64,000 bases of DNA from Candidatus Kaistia colombiensis (GTDB lineage Bacteria > Pseudomonadota > Alphaproteobacteria > Rhizobiales > Kaistiaceae): assembly GCA_029203105.1 (NCBI GenBank), contig CP119318.1, positions 4,230,501 through 4,294,500 on the forward strand, read 5' to 3'. The position numbers and the translations under genes were made by a program. Below, one piece after another: positions 10,334 through 21,857 of the stretch. The notes below the pieces were generated by a model. That model was not told the origin of the DNA. It saw only the letters and a list, made by a program, of their open reading frames with translations, and searched no databases. The stretch's first letter is position 1. The number at the start of each line of letters is the position of its first letter.

Positions 10334-12676
10334 CTACTGGGCGCAGCTTCCATCCGGCTGGGCCGCGCCCTCGGGGCAATCGCCGCCACGCTGCGGCCGT
10401 TCGCGGCGCTCGGGCTGGCGCTGCTCCTGCTGCTGCGGTTCGGGCTGGCCCTGCTGCTCCATCTGCGGCTCGCGCTGGCGGCGCGGACGCTCCTGCTGCT
10501 GTTCCTGCGGGGGCTGCTCGCGCTGCTCCTGCTGGCGCGGCCGCTCCTGACGGGGCTGCTCCGGCTGCGGCGGCTCTTCCCGCTGTTGGCGACGCTGGCG
10601 CGGCGCCTCCTCGGACTGGGCAGGTGTCGCCGGCTCCGCCTGGGGCTCGGCCTGCGGGCGCTTGCGCCGCGGCGGCTCGGCCTGATCCTGCGGACGGGCT
10701 TCCGGCTGTGCCTCGGCGGCGGGCTGCTCCTGGCGCGGCTGGGCCTCCTCGGCCGGACGGGCCGGCCGCTTCTTGCGCGGCGGCTCCGGCTGGACCTCCG
10801 GCTCGGGGGCAGCGGGCTTCTCAGCCTTCGGCGCGGCGTCTGGAGCCGGCTTGGGCTCGCGGGCCGGCTTGCCCTCGGGCGCAGGCTTCGCCTCCGGCGC
10901 GGGCTGGGCATCGGGAGCCGGTTGCTCGCCGGCCGGCGCCTCGTCTGCCGGCTTGGCCGGAGGCTCCTTGCGCGGTTTCTCCGGCTTGGCCGGCTCGTCC
11001 TGCGGCGCCGGGACCGGTTCCGCAGGCTTGGCTTCGGGCCGGGTCTCGGGCTTGGGCTCGGCCGCCGGCGGCTCGGCCGGGGCCGGCTGCACCTCGGTCG
11101 GCTTGGGCGGACGCTCCTTGCGCGGCCGTTCGCCCGTCTGGCCATCCGACTGCTGACCCGCGGGCTGCTGGCCTGACGCGTCCGGCGCCGGCTTCTGGTC
11201 CTGCCCGCGATCCGGCCGGTTCGGCCGCTCGGGCTGGCCCTGATCCACCGGCGGCGAATTGCCCTCGGCGGGGGCCTGCGGCTCGGCCGGCTGCGGATTG
11301 GCCTCGACCTTCTTCAGAACTTCGTCGGCCTTGGCGGCGCGCTGCTGACGAATGCGCTCCTGCTCGGCCTGACGCTGGTCGGCCGCCTTCCGGGTCGCCG
11401 CATCGATCTCGGCAGCACGGGCATCGGCTGCCTTGCGCTGCTGCGCGACGAGATCGGCCTTCTCCGCCTTCAGCTTTTCGATCTCCGCCTGCATGCGGTC
11501 GCGCTGCTGCGGCTGGTCACGATCGCGACGTAGGTCGCGGCGCTCGTCCGGATTGAGCACGGAAAGCAGGGCCGCCGAAACGACGCCGGCGATCGCCGCC
11601 TTCGGATCGGGCTCGACATATTGGTGGATCAGGGTGCGGTCGTCGCGCGGGACGTCGCGATCGAAGCGATCCGGCCGGCGATCGAAACGGTGGTCGTCGA
11701 TGCGCGGACGGAACACGCCGATGCGGCCGCCTTGATTATCGTCGAAGATGTCGCTCTGGTCGTCGACATAGACGACCTCGCGGCCGGGCCGGTCGCGACG
11801 ACCGACGGGCTCGTTGTAGTAGCGGCCATCCTCGAATTTCGGCCGGCGCACGTCGCGCGCCTCGCCGAGATAGCGGCCGACATCGCGCACCGGCGCGGCG
11901 CGGCGGCCAATATCGTCATCATCGAAATACCGGTCGTCGACGAATACCCAGCTCTCAGAAACCGGCGGGTCGTAGCGGCGCGGCGCGCCATACTGATAGC
12001 CCGAACGGTCCGGCGCGATCGGCGCCCAGCCGACGGCGCCGCCGCCGACGCGGAACGTCACCCAGGCCGGCGACCAGGTGTCACCCGGAACCCAGTACCA
12101 GCCATAATCGGGGCTATAGTCCCAGCGGCCATAGTGATAGGTGGCCCAGCCAAACGGCTCGCTCGACTCCCAGTACCAGCCGTAGTCGTCGGTCCAGGTC
12201 CAGCGACCTTCCTGATAGGGCCGCCAGCCGGCGCCACGGCGCTTGGGCACGAAGACGTAGCCGTAATCCTCATCCTCGATCCAGCGACCATAGGGCTGCA
12301 GCTGGTCGAAGAAATAGCCGACATCACCCGAAGCGCGGCTGGCGCGCGGACGGCTCGAAACCGGCTGGGCGCGCGGCCGCGACGGCGCGACCTGCGCGGG
12401 CTTTGGACGCGGCGCCGGCGGCGTGGCGGCCGGACGCGCATCCGCGACCTTCACCGGCTCGGCTTCGGCCTGCTGGGACGTGCCGTTGTCCGCCGACTGG
12501 TCGTACTGGTCCATGTCGGTGGTATCGGCGGGCGGCGCGTTCTCGTCCGTCACCGCAGGCGCCTTGGGGCGCAGTTCCAGCCTGTAGGGAACGTCGACGA
12601 CGCCGGTGACGACGGCAGCCCCCGCGACGACGACGCCGCCGGCAAGCGCGGCACCAACCAGACCCCAAAGTTTCAT
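10334..12676 (-). CDS. DUF6600-like exported protein with long Pro/Glu/Gln/Arg-rich tail
   Basis: A 780-residue protein. It starts MKLWGLVGAALAGGVVVAGAAVV, a signal peptide or anchor, behind AAGGTG. Residues 117-225 carry aromatic repeats such as YGRWIEDEDYGYVFVP, GWRPYQEGRWTWTDDYGWYW and GWATYHYGRWDYSPDYGWYWVPG, the DUF6600 signature of Gly-Arg-Trp and Trp-Tyr pairs. A segment with VVYVDDQSDIF and many Asp/Arg follows. Around 395-470 is an Ala/Glu/Lys/Gln-rich probable coiled coil (MQAEIEKLKAEKADLVAQQR). The last 300 residues are nearly all Pro, Ala, Glu, Lys, Gln and Arg, ending GGDCPEGAAQPDGSCAQ with two Cys. The earlier in-frame ATG at 12790 would hide the signal. Function unknown; an envelope-spanning or matrix role is a guess from composition. 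Confidence 0.82.
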   Translation of the reverse strand: MKLWGLVGAALAGGVVVAGAAVVTGVVDVPYRLELRPKAPAVTDENAPPADTTDMDQYDQSADNGTSQQAEAEPVKVADARPAATPPAPRPKPAQVAPSRPRAQPVSSRPRASRASGDVGYFFDQLQPYGRWIEDEDYGYVFVPKRRGAGWRPYQEGRWTWTDDYGWYWESSEPFGWATYHYGRWDYSPDYGWYWVPGDTWSPAWVTFRVGGGAVGWAPIAPDRSGYQYGAPRRYDPPVSESWVFVDDRYFDDDDIGRRAAPVRDVGRYLGEARDVRRPKFEDGRYYNEPVGRRDRPGREVVYVDDQSDIFDDNQGGRIGVFRPRIDDHRFDRRPDRFDRDVPRDDRTLIHQYVEPDPKAAIAGVVSAALLSVLNPDERRDLRRDRDQPQQRDRMQAEIEKLKAEKADLVAQQRKAADARAAEIDAATRKAADQRQAEQERIRQQRAAKADEVLKKVEANPQPAEPQAPAEGNSPPVDQGQPERPNRPDRGQDQKPAPDASGQQPAGQQSDGQTGERPRKERPPKPTEVQPAPAEPPAAEPKPETRPEAKPAEPVPAPQDEPAKPEKPRKEPPAKPADEAPAGEQPAPDAQPAPEAKPAPEGKPAREPKPAPDAAPKAEKPAAPEPEVQPEPPRKKRPARPAEEAQPRQEQPAAEAQPEARPQDQAEPPRRKRPQAEPQAEPATPAQSEEAPRQRRQQREEPPQPEQPRQERPRQQEQREQPPQEQQQERPRRQREPQMEQQGQPEPQQQEQRQPERRERPQRGGDCPEGAAQPDGSCAQ

Positions 12677-12941
12677 ATTCACCTTCCCGTCGTTTCCGGA
12701 CCTTCCGTCCGGTCGTACCGAATCACGTCCATGCGCCGGCTGTTCCGCCAGCAGGGCCATTTCGCCGATTTCACCCGGCGAAAACGGCATGGGCGAGGCT
12801 CAATCAAGGCCATTTCAATGGCCAAACCGCCTCAATTGTCGCTTCTTAAATCGACCGCGGGACCTGAACGTTCCCTGAATGCCGCACCACCGACGATTGG
12901 CGGCAACGCGCGGAGGTGCCATCCTGCGCCGGGACAGGACG

Positions 12942-13919
12942 ATGGGAGACGCGGGACGCATGGCATTCGGTGGATCGACATTCGGTAGATCGAGCAAGGG
13001 TTCGGCGATTGCCGGAGCGCGGGCGCGGATCGTGCTTCTGGCAACGTTGCTGCCGGCCATCCTGCTGCCTGCTTCGGCGCTTGCCGACGGGCTGCGCCTC
13101 GCCCCCTACAAGGATGAGCTTTTCCAGTACGGCAAGATCCTGGAGACCGGCGCGAATGGCGACTTCCGCGTCGTCGACTATGACGAGATGCGCGACATCA
13201 ACGGTCGCGACGAGATCCCCGAGCGCAAGGCGCAGGGCAAATACGTCTCGCTGAAGACGAAGCGCGTCGAGGACCACCTGACCTACCGGGTCGGCGACCG
13301 CGCCCTCAAATATGTCGGCGCCGGCGCCACCAAAGGCCCCGCCAAGCTCATCGTCCTCTATCTGCACGGCCAGAATGGCACCCGCTTCCAGGGCGCGGAC
13401 GACTGGACCTTTGGCGGCAATTTCAACCGGGTGAAAAACCTGACCGTTGCCGCCGGCGGTGCTTATCTCTCGCCCGATTTTTCCGACTTCGAAGCGACGG
13501 GCACGGCCGAGATCAAGGCGCTGATGCAGGATTACGCCGCCCGCTCGCCCGGCGCGCCGATCTTCGTCGCCTGCGGCTCCTATGGCGGCAAGCTGTGCTG
13601 GGCTCTCGCAAGGGATCCGGAAGCGGCGTCGATGATCTCCGGGCTGATCCTGCTCGGCTCGCTCAACGATCCCGCCTTCCTGAAGACGGCGGCGATGAAG
13701 GCGGGCGGCCGCCGCATTCCGATCTTCATCGGCCATGGCAGCCGCGATCCGATCATCGATTGGAAAACGCAGCAGGCCTTCTTCGACAGCGTCCGCAAGA
13801 AGGCGCCGGGCTATCCCATAAAATTCGTGCTGTTCCAGAGCGGCAACCACGGCACGCCGATCCGCATGACCGACTGGCGCGAGACGTTGAACTGGATGCT
13901 GGCGGCAAGCGGGAAGTAG
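12942..13919 (+). CDS. Exported alpha/beta hydrolase, serine-esterase-like
   Basis: About 325 residues. After a long N-terminus comes a hydrophobic signal, RIVLLATLLPAILLPASALADG. The hydrolase part shows LIVLYLHGQNGTRFQG (the HG oxyanion strand), IFVACGSYGGKLCWALAR (nucleophile elbow G-S-Y-G-G), IPIFIGHGSRDPIIDW (the acid) and FQSGNHGTPIRMTDW (the His). This is a complete Ser-Asp-His triad in the usual order, so an active esterase or related hydrolase is likely; substrate unknown. Start is uncertain: ATG at 12942 or at 12960, the latter with GGGAG upstream. It diverges from the DUF6600 gene across about 265 bp that hold no other gene. Confidence 0.78.
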   Translation: MGDAGRMAFGGSTFGRSSKGSAIAGARARIVLLATLLPAILLPASALADGLRLAPYKDELFQYGKILETGANGDFRVVDYDEMRDINGRDEIPERKAQGKYVSLKTKRVEDHLTYRVGDRALKYVGAGATKGPAKLIVLYLHGQNGTRFQGADDWTFGGNFNRVKNLTVAAGGAYLSPDFSDFEATGTAEIKALMQDYAARSPGAPIFVACGSYGGKLCWALARDPEAASMISGLILLGSLNDPAFLKTAAMKAGGRRIPIFIGHGSRDPIIDWKTQQAFFDSVRKKAPGYPIKFVLFQSGNHGTPIRMTDWRETLNWMLAASGK

Positions 13920-13930
13920 GTTTTTAACGC

Positions 13931-14050
13931 CCTATGCCGTCATCCCGGCGGAGGCCGGGATCCAGACACGCCGACCATGACCATAAGGCCGAGCCTCGGC
14001 CTTCCTGGCCTGAGGATATGGGCCCCGGCCTTCGCCGGGGCGACGGATCG
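13931..14050. repeat. Partial repeat with two Rhizobiales-type palindromes
   Basis: Contains CATCCCGGCGGAGGCCGGGATCCAGAC and, about 60 bp on, GGGCCCCGGCCTTCGCCGGGGCGACG. These are the two internal palindromes of the MITE-like element, in the same order and spacing class as in the copy at 10063-10253, but without recognisable ends. It lies between the convergent hydrolase and metallopeptidase genes. Confidence 0.6.
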
Positions 14051-14070
14051 CTACGCGTCCGACGCCGAGA

Positions 14071-15006
14071 TCAGATCTGGCCCTGGAACGTGTTGCACTG
14101 GGCGACGTCGCCGGTCTGGTAGCCGCGCTTGAACCAGGCGCTGCGCTGCGCCGAGGTGCCGTGCGTGAAGCTTTCCGGCACGACGACGCCCTGGGTGCGC
14201 TTCTGGATGGCGTCGTCGCCGATCTGCGTGGCGGCATTCAGCGCCTCGTCGATGTCGCCGGCCTCGACCATGCCCTTCTGATCCGTGCGATTGGCCCAGA
14301 TTCCGGCATAGCAATCCGCCTGCAGCTCGACCTTGACGGACAGCGCATTGGCGTCGGCCTTGCTCATGTTCTGCCGCATCTGGTTGAACTTCGGCAGGAT
14401 GCCCTGCAAGTCCTGCACGTGATGGCCGACTTCGTGGGCGATGACATAGGCCTGCGCCATGTCGCCCGGCGCGCCGAAGCGCCGCTTCAACTCGTCATAG
14501 AAGGCGAGGTCGATATAGACCTTCTTGTCGAGCGGGCAATAGAACGGACCGGAGGCGGCGCTGGCCTGGCCGCAGGCCGAGCGCGTCATGCCGGAGAAGA
14601 GCACGAGCGGCGTCGGCTGATAGGTCGCGCCGGCGGACTTGAAGATATCGGTCCAGACATCCTCGGTGCTGCCGAGCACCTTGGAAACGAAAATCTTGCC
14701 GGCATCGTTGACGCCGGCGCCAGTCTGCGCGGATTTCGACGAAGGAGCCTGCTGGTAGCTGGTATCCTGGGTGTAACCACCGCCGCCGCCGCCCGTCACC
14801 ATGGCGAGCATCTGGATCGGATTGATGCCGAACACCAGCCAGCCGATGCCGACAATGACCGCGATCGTCACCAGCGATCCACCCTTGAGCGGGATGCCTC
14901 GGCCGCCGCCCATGCCCGCGGGTCGGAAGCCGCCGCCGAGACCGCCGGATCCGTCACTGCGGCGATCTTCGACGTTCTGGCTCTCGCGCTGTCCATCGAG
15001 ACGCAT
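14071..15006 (-). CDS. YpfJ-type neutral zinc metallopeptidase, membrane anchored
   Basis: A 311-residue protein. MRLDGQRESQNVEDRRSDG opens the family's usual N-terminus, followed by a Gly-rich stretch and one membrane span (SLVTIAVIVGIGWLVFGINP). The rest is the predicted periplasmic domain with LGSTEDVWTDIF, PFYCPLDKKVYIDLAFYDEL, the zinc site AYVIAHEVGHHVQDLQG (HExxH) and ELQADCYAGIWA, where the Glu/Asp supply the third ligand. The C-terminus reads HGTSAQRSAWFKRGYQTGDVAQCNTF. The start at 15006 follows GAGGGAGAA. The peptidase activity is inferred from the intact motif; substrates are unknown. Confidence 0.9.
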   Translation of the reverse strand: MRLDGQRESQNVEDRRSDGSGGLGGGFRPAGMGGGRGIPLKGGSLVTIAVIVGIGWLVFGINPIQMLAMVTGGGGGGYTQDTSYQQAPSSKSAQTGAGVNDAGKIFVSKVLGSTEDVWTDIFKSAGATYQPTPLVLFSGMTRSACGQASAASGPFYCPLDKKVYIDLAFYDELKRRFGAPGDMAQAYVIAHEVGHHVQDLQGILPKFNQMRQNMSKADANALSVKVELQADCYAGIWANRTDQKGMVEAGDIDEALNAATQIGDDAIQKRTQGVVVPESFTHGTSAQRSAWFKRGYQTGDVAQCNTFQGQI

Positions 15007-15237
15007 GGACGTTCTCCCTCTTGCCGCGGCCAGGGCCGCGAAATGCATTTTGTCGAAACTAGTCCCGCCGGCGCGCCGCCGCCAGTGGCTCCAACGTGTT
15101 CGCATAGGAGACAGTTGCCTGCAGGGGTTCCCCCTCCATGCCTTTTCCCTTATAAGGCCGCTCTAGCCTTACACGCCCCCTGCTTGATGGCCCGCGCGGA
15201 TTGCCGCGTCGGGTTTTTTGCTACGCGCGAGACGAAA

Positions 15238-18549
<3,312 letters not shown>

Positions 18550-18660
18550 GGTCGCAGGTTTGCGGACCGCGATCCGGCCCGCAACCATCCCCCTTGCGCT
18601 TGCCGCAATCGTGGACGACACTCGAAGCAGGAATTTGCCGTGCAAGTATCCGGAGGATTG

Positions 18661-18695
18661 CGCGCCGTGCGCGGCGCCGCCTTCGGTTTTTTGAA
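18661..18695 (+). terminator. Possible terminator after carB
   Basis: GC-rich self-complementary sequence (GCGCCGTGCGCGGCGC, then GGCGCCGCCTTCGG) followed by TTTTTTG, about 110 nt past the carB stop and before greA. The exact pairing is ambiguous. Confidence 0.4.
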
Positions 18696-18792
18696 GTCAG
18701 GTAGCTGGTTCCCCCAAGGCGCCGGCACCTGAATTATTGTGCTTCTGCCCTCTCGGGCCGGAGCCAAGAAGGAAGAAAAGGCCAGAAAGACC

Positions 18793-19266
18793 ATGGAAAA
18801 GGTTCCGATGACCGTTGGTGGTCATGCGGCTCTCGAAGTGGAGCTGAAGCGTCTGACCTCGGAAGAGCGCCCGCGCATCATCGCGGCGATTTCGGAAGCG
18901 CGCGCGCATGGCGACCTCTCGGAAAACGCCGAATATCACTCTGCCAAGGAAGCGCAGAGCCACAATGAGGGCCGCATCGCGGAGCTTGAGGACAAGCTGT
19001 CGCGCGCCGAAATCATCGACGTCACCAAGCTGTCGGGCGAAACGATCAAATTCGGCGCGACCGTGAAGCTGGTCGACGAGGACACCGAGGAAGAGCGGAC
19101 CTACCAGATCGTCGGCGATCTCGAGGCCGACGTCCGCTCGGGCCGCATCTCGATTTCGTCGCCGATCGCCCGCGCCCTGATCGGCAAGGCTGCCGGCGAC
19201 ACGGTCGCCGTCACCGCGCCCGGTGGCGAACGTTCCTACGAAGTGCTCGAAGTCGCCTTCCGCTAG
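18793..19266 (+). CDS. greA: Transcription elongation factor GreA
   Basis: A 157-residue protein, the standard GreA length. The N-terminal coiled coil begins MEKVPMTVGGHAALEVELKRL and carries EARAHGDLSENAEYHSAKEAQ, including the acidic tip (D and E) that GreA inserts into the RNA polymerase secondary channel to trigger transcript cleavage in backtracked complexes. The C-terminal FKBP-like domain reads FGATVKLVDEDTEEERTYQIVGDLEAD and SPIARALIGKAAGDTVAVTAPGG. The frame is open further upstream, but the ATG at 18793 gives the family start. It is followed by a clear terminator. Confidence 0.96.
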   Translation: MEKVPMTVGGHAALEVELKRLTSEERPRIIAAISEARAHGDLSENAEYHSAKEAQSHNEGRIAELEDKLSRAEIIDVTKLSGETIKFGATVKLVDEDTEEERTYQIVGDLEADVRSGRISISSPIARALIGKAAGDTVAVTAPGGERSYEVLEVAFR

Positions 19267-19328
19267 GCGATGGTGGGGAGGCGCGGCAGATGGCCGATAG
19301 CGCCCCGATCCAGACCGACATGACATCG

Positions 19329-19363
19329 GCACCGGGCTTCCGCCAAGCCCGGTGCCTTTTTCT
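19329..19363 (+). terminator. Intrinsic terminator after greA
   Basis: A perfect 11-bp stem (GCACCGGGCTT with AAGCCCGGTGC), five-base loop, then CTTTTTC. It lies about 60 nt after the greA stop codon and ahead of the glycosyltransferase gene. Confidence 0.9.
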
Positions 19364-19389
19364 TGGCCCCGTGGCATCCCGAGACTGAC

Positions 19390-20151
19390 ATGCCCCTCTC
19401 CGGCGCTCGCCCATCCAGCCTGTCGGCCATCATCATCACCAAGAACGAGGCCGGCGACTTGCCGGCCTGTCTCGCTTCGCTGGCATTCTGCGACGAGATC
19501 ATCGTCGTCGATAGCGGATCGGCGGATGGGACGGTGGCGATTGCCGAGGCGGCAGGCTGCCGCGTGCTGGTCCGCACCGACTGGGCTGGATTTGGCCCGC
19601 AGAAGCAGCGCGCGCTCGATGCGGCGCGCGGGGACTGGGTACTCTCGATCGACGCCGACGAGCGAATTCCCCAGGCGCTGGCAACGGAAATCCGGGCGGC
19701 GATCGAAACCGGCGCCGCCGCCGGCTACCGCATCAACCGGCTGAACAGCTTCCTTGGCAAGCCGCTGCGCCATGGCGGCTGGTACCCGGACCACCATCTG
19801 CGCCTCGTCCGCCGCGACGCCGCCCGCTTCACCCCAGACCTCGTCCATGAGAAGTTGATCGTGGACGGCGCCGTCAGCGACCTGGCGACCGACATGCCGC
19901 ATCTGAGCTATGTCGACTTCGACGAGGTGCTGGACAAGCAGCGCCGCTATGCGCTTTCCGGCGCCGCGCAGCGACGGGCCAGTGGCCGCAAGGGCGGCGC
20001 CGGCAAGGCGGCGCAGCGCGCGATCTGGCTGTTCTTCCGCCTCTACGTCATCAAGCGCGGCTTCCTCGACGGTCGCGAGGGCTTCCTGGCCGCCGCCGCC
20101 AACGCGCAGGAAATGTTCTGGCGCTATGCAGCGGTCGACACGGCACCGTAA
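19390..20151 (+). CDS. Family 2 glycosyltransferase, WaaE/LgtF-like
   Basis: A 253-residue GT-A glycosyltransferase: LSAIIITKNEAGDLPACLASLAFCDEIIVVDSGSADGT (nucleotide-sugar binding), GDWVLSIDADERIP (the DXD-type motif, here D-A-D), then INRLNSFLGKPLRHGGWYPDHHLRLVRRDAARF and LVHEKL. This set is typical of the LPS core glucosyltransferase group (WaaE/KdtX/LgtF). It would act on the cytoplasmic face of the inner membrane on lipopolysaccharide core or a similar acceptor. The start is the ATG at 19390, after the greA terminator. It converges on the Lrp gene. The exact sugar and acceptor cannot be read from sequence. Confidence 0.85.
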   Translation: MPLSGARPSSLSAIIITKNEAGDLPACLASLAFCDEIIVVDSGSADGTVAIAEAAGCRVLVRTDWAGFGPQKQRALDAARGDWVLSIDADERIPQALATEIRAAIETGAAAGYRINRLNSFLGKPLRHGGWYPDHHLRLVRRDAARFTPDLVHEKLIVDGAVSDLATDMPHLSYVDFDEVLDKQRRYALSGAAQRRASGRKGGAGKAAQRAIWLFFRLYVIKRGFLDGREGFLAAAANAQEMFWRYAAVDTAP

Positions 20152-20165
20152 AGGCAAGCGAGCCC

Positions 20166-20630
20166 CTACTCGATCGGGACCAGCGGCTCGTCCTTGATGC
20201 GGCGGATGGTCAGCGTCGTGCGGACGCTGGCGACATTGGCGGCCGCCGTCAGTTCCTCGACGAAGGCCTGGAACGACTTCAGCGTCGGCGCGACGCATTT
20301 CAGGATGAAATCGGCCTCGCCCGACAGCATGTAGCACTCGCGCACGATCGACCAGTCGCGCACGCGGGCGCCGAAGGCGGCCAGGTCCGCCTCGGCCTGG
20401 CTGGAAAGCCCGATCATCGCGAAGGCGGTGACGTCGTAGCCAAGCGCCGCTTCATCGACCAGCGCGCGGTAGCCCTCGATGATGCCCGCTTCCTCGAGCG
20501 CGCGCATGCGGCGCAGGCAGGGCGGCGCCGAGATGCCGGCGCGGCGCGCCAGCTCGACATTGGTGATCCGACCGTCAGCCTGCAATTCCTTCAGGATCTT
20601 CCAGTCGATCGCGTCTAAACGGGCTTTCAC
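20166..20630 (-). CDS. Lrp/AsnC-family transcriptional regulator
   Basis: A 154-residue regulator with the AsnC-type helix-turn-helix (LDAIDWKILKELQADGRITNVELARRAGISAPPCLRRMRALEEAGIIEGYRALVD) and the C-terminal RAM ligand-binding domain (AFGARVRDWSIVRECYMLSGEADFILKCVAP). It diverges from trxB across about 200 bp. An Lrp gene beside trxB and the LsrB/VtlR-type lysR gene is a conserved arrangement in rhizobia. The effector is probably an amino acid, inferred from the family only. Confidence 0.93.
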   Translation of the reverse strand: MKARLDAIDWKILKELQADGRITNVELARRAGISAPPCLRRMRALEEAGIIEGYRALVDEAALGYDVTAFAMIGLSSQAEADLAAFGARVRDWSIVRECYMLSGEADFILKCVAPTLKSFQAFVEELTAAANVASVRTTLTIRRIKDEPLVPIE

Positions 20631-20757
20631 GCGGGCCTCACGGCTAAAGAGCCTCTATCAGGAAAGAAAGCCGGGGATGCCGATCGGCAATCGGATATTC
20701 GAGTCTGGCCCAATTGCCATGATTCGGAAACAATTGTTCGCGAGAACGCACAGGATC

Positions 20758-20771
20758 GCATAGCTGGTATG
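20758..20771. promoter_or_regulatory. Candidate LsrB/VtlR-type box between lrp and trxB
   Basis: GCATAGCTGGTATG matches 12 of 14 bases of GCATAGCTGTGATG at 22943-22956, which sits just upstream of the sRNA promoter. It lies 63 nt upstream of the trxB start. Shared occurrence around one regulator gene suggests a binding site, but this is inferred. Confidence 0.4.
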
Positions 20772-20833
20772 ATCGCATGCGCTCCGCACAACCCTCCCGA
20801 GTCGCAGCCTTCAAAAGCGCGCGCCTCAACACT

Positions 20834-21820
20834 ATGTCTGGCCCCATCATGCAGCACGCCAAGCTCATCATCGTCGGATCCGGCCCTGCCGGCTACACCG
20901 CCGCCATCTATGCAGCCCGCGCCATGCTGGAGCCGATGCTGATCGCCGGCGTCCAGCCCGGTGGGCAGCTCACCATCACCACCGATGTCGAGAACTATCC
21001 GGGCTTCGCCGACGTCGTCCAGGGCCCCTGGCTCATGGAGCAGATGCGCGCCCAGGCCGAGCATGTCGGCACCACGATGGTATCCGACCACATTGTCGAG
21101 GCGGACCTGTCGCAGCGCCCCTTCATCCTGAAGGGCGATTCGGGCGAGATCTACGCCGCCGACGCGCTGGTGATCGCCACCGGCGCGCAGGCGAAGTGGC
21201 TCGGCATCGACAGCGAGCAGAAGTTCAAGGGCTTTGGCGTTTCCGCCTGCGCCACCTGCGACGGCTTCTTCTACCGCGACAAGGACGTCGTGGTGGTCGG
21301 CGGCGGCAATACCGCCGTCGAGGAAGCGCTCTATCTGGCGCACATCGCCAAGAAGGTCACGCTCGTCCATCGCCGCGACCATTTCCGCGCCGAGCGCATC
21401 CTGCAGAACCGCCTGATGAACACGCCAAATATCGAGGTAATCTGGGACACGGTCGTCGACGAAGTCGTCGGCAAGACCAGCTTCCCGCCTTCGGTGACGG
21501 GGGTGAAGCTGCGCAATGTGGTGACGGGCGAGGTCAGCGAGCGCGAGACGCATGGCGTGTTCGTGGCGATTGGCCACGCGCCGGCGGTCGAGATCGTCAA
21601 GGGCCAGCTCGATCTGAAGCCGTCCGGCTATATCTGGACGGCGCCCGATTCGACCGCGACCAGCATTCCCGGCGTCTATGCCGCTGGCGACGTGACGGAC
21701 GAGACATTCCGGCAGGCCGTCACCGCGGCGGGTCAGGGCTGCATGGCGGCGCTCGAGGCGGAGCGCTGGCTGGCGGTCAATCCGGTTGCTGTGGCCGAGA
21801 CCGCAGCCGCCGCCGAATAA
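20834..21820 (+). CDS. trxB: Thioredoxin-disulfide reductase
   Basis: A 328-residue flavoprotein reducing thioredoxin with NADPH. It has the FAD-binding LIIVGSGPAGYTAAIYAARA, the GGQLTITTDVENYPGF loop, the redox-active disulfide in SACATCDGFFY (C-A-T-C), the NADPH-binding VVVVGGGNTAVEEALYLA and the C-terminal FAD motif GVYAAGDVTDETFRQAVTAAGQGCMAALEAE. The start could be the ATG at 20834 or 20849; the open frame begins earlier (20777). The lysR gene follows 37 nt later on the same strand, so the two are probably co-transcribed. Confidence 0.96.
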   Translation: MSGPIMQHAKLIIVGSGPAGYTAAIYAARAMLEPMLIAGVQPGGQLTITTDVENYPGFADVVQGPWLMEQMRAQAEHVGTTMVSDHIVEADLSQRPFILKGDSGEIYAADALVIATGAQAKWLGIDSEQKFKGFGVSACATCDGFFYRDKDVVVVGGGNTAVEEALYLAHIAKKVTLVHRRDHFRAERILQNRLMNTPNIEVIWDTVVDEVVGKTSFPPSVTGVKLRNVVTGEVSERETHGVFVAIGHAPAVEIVKGQLDLKPSGYIWTAPDSTATSIPGVYAAGDVTDETFRQAVTAAGQGCMAALEAERWLAVNPVAVAETAAAAE

Positions 21821-21857
21821 ATCTTCAGGCTGCAGGTGCGGAGGGGGCCGTCCGACG

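Noticed and set aside
10315..12988. Two long forward frames (413 and 455 codons) across the DUF6600 gene
   Set aside because: They are Pro/Ala/Arg or Arg/Ala/Val-rich shadows of the reverse-strand gene, which has a signal peptide, DUF6600 repeats and a matching terminator.
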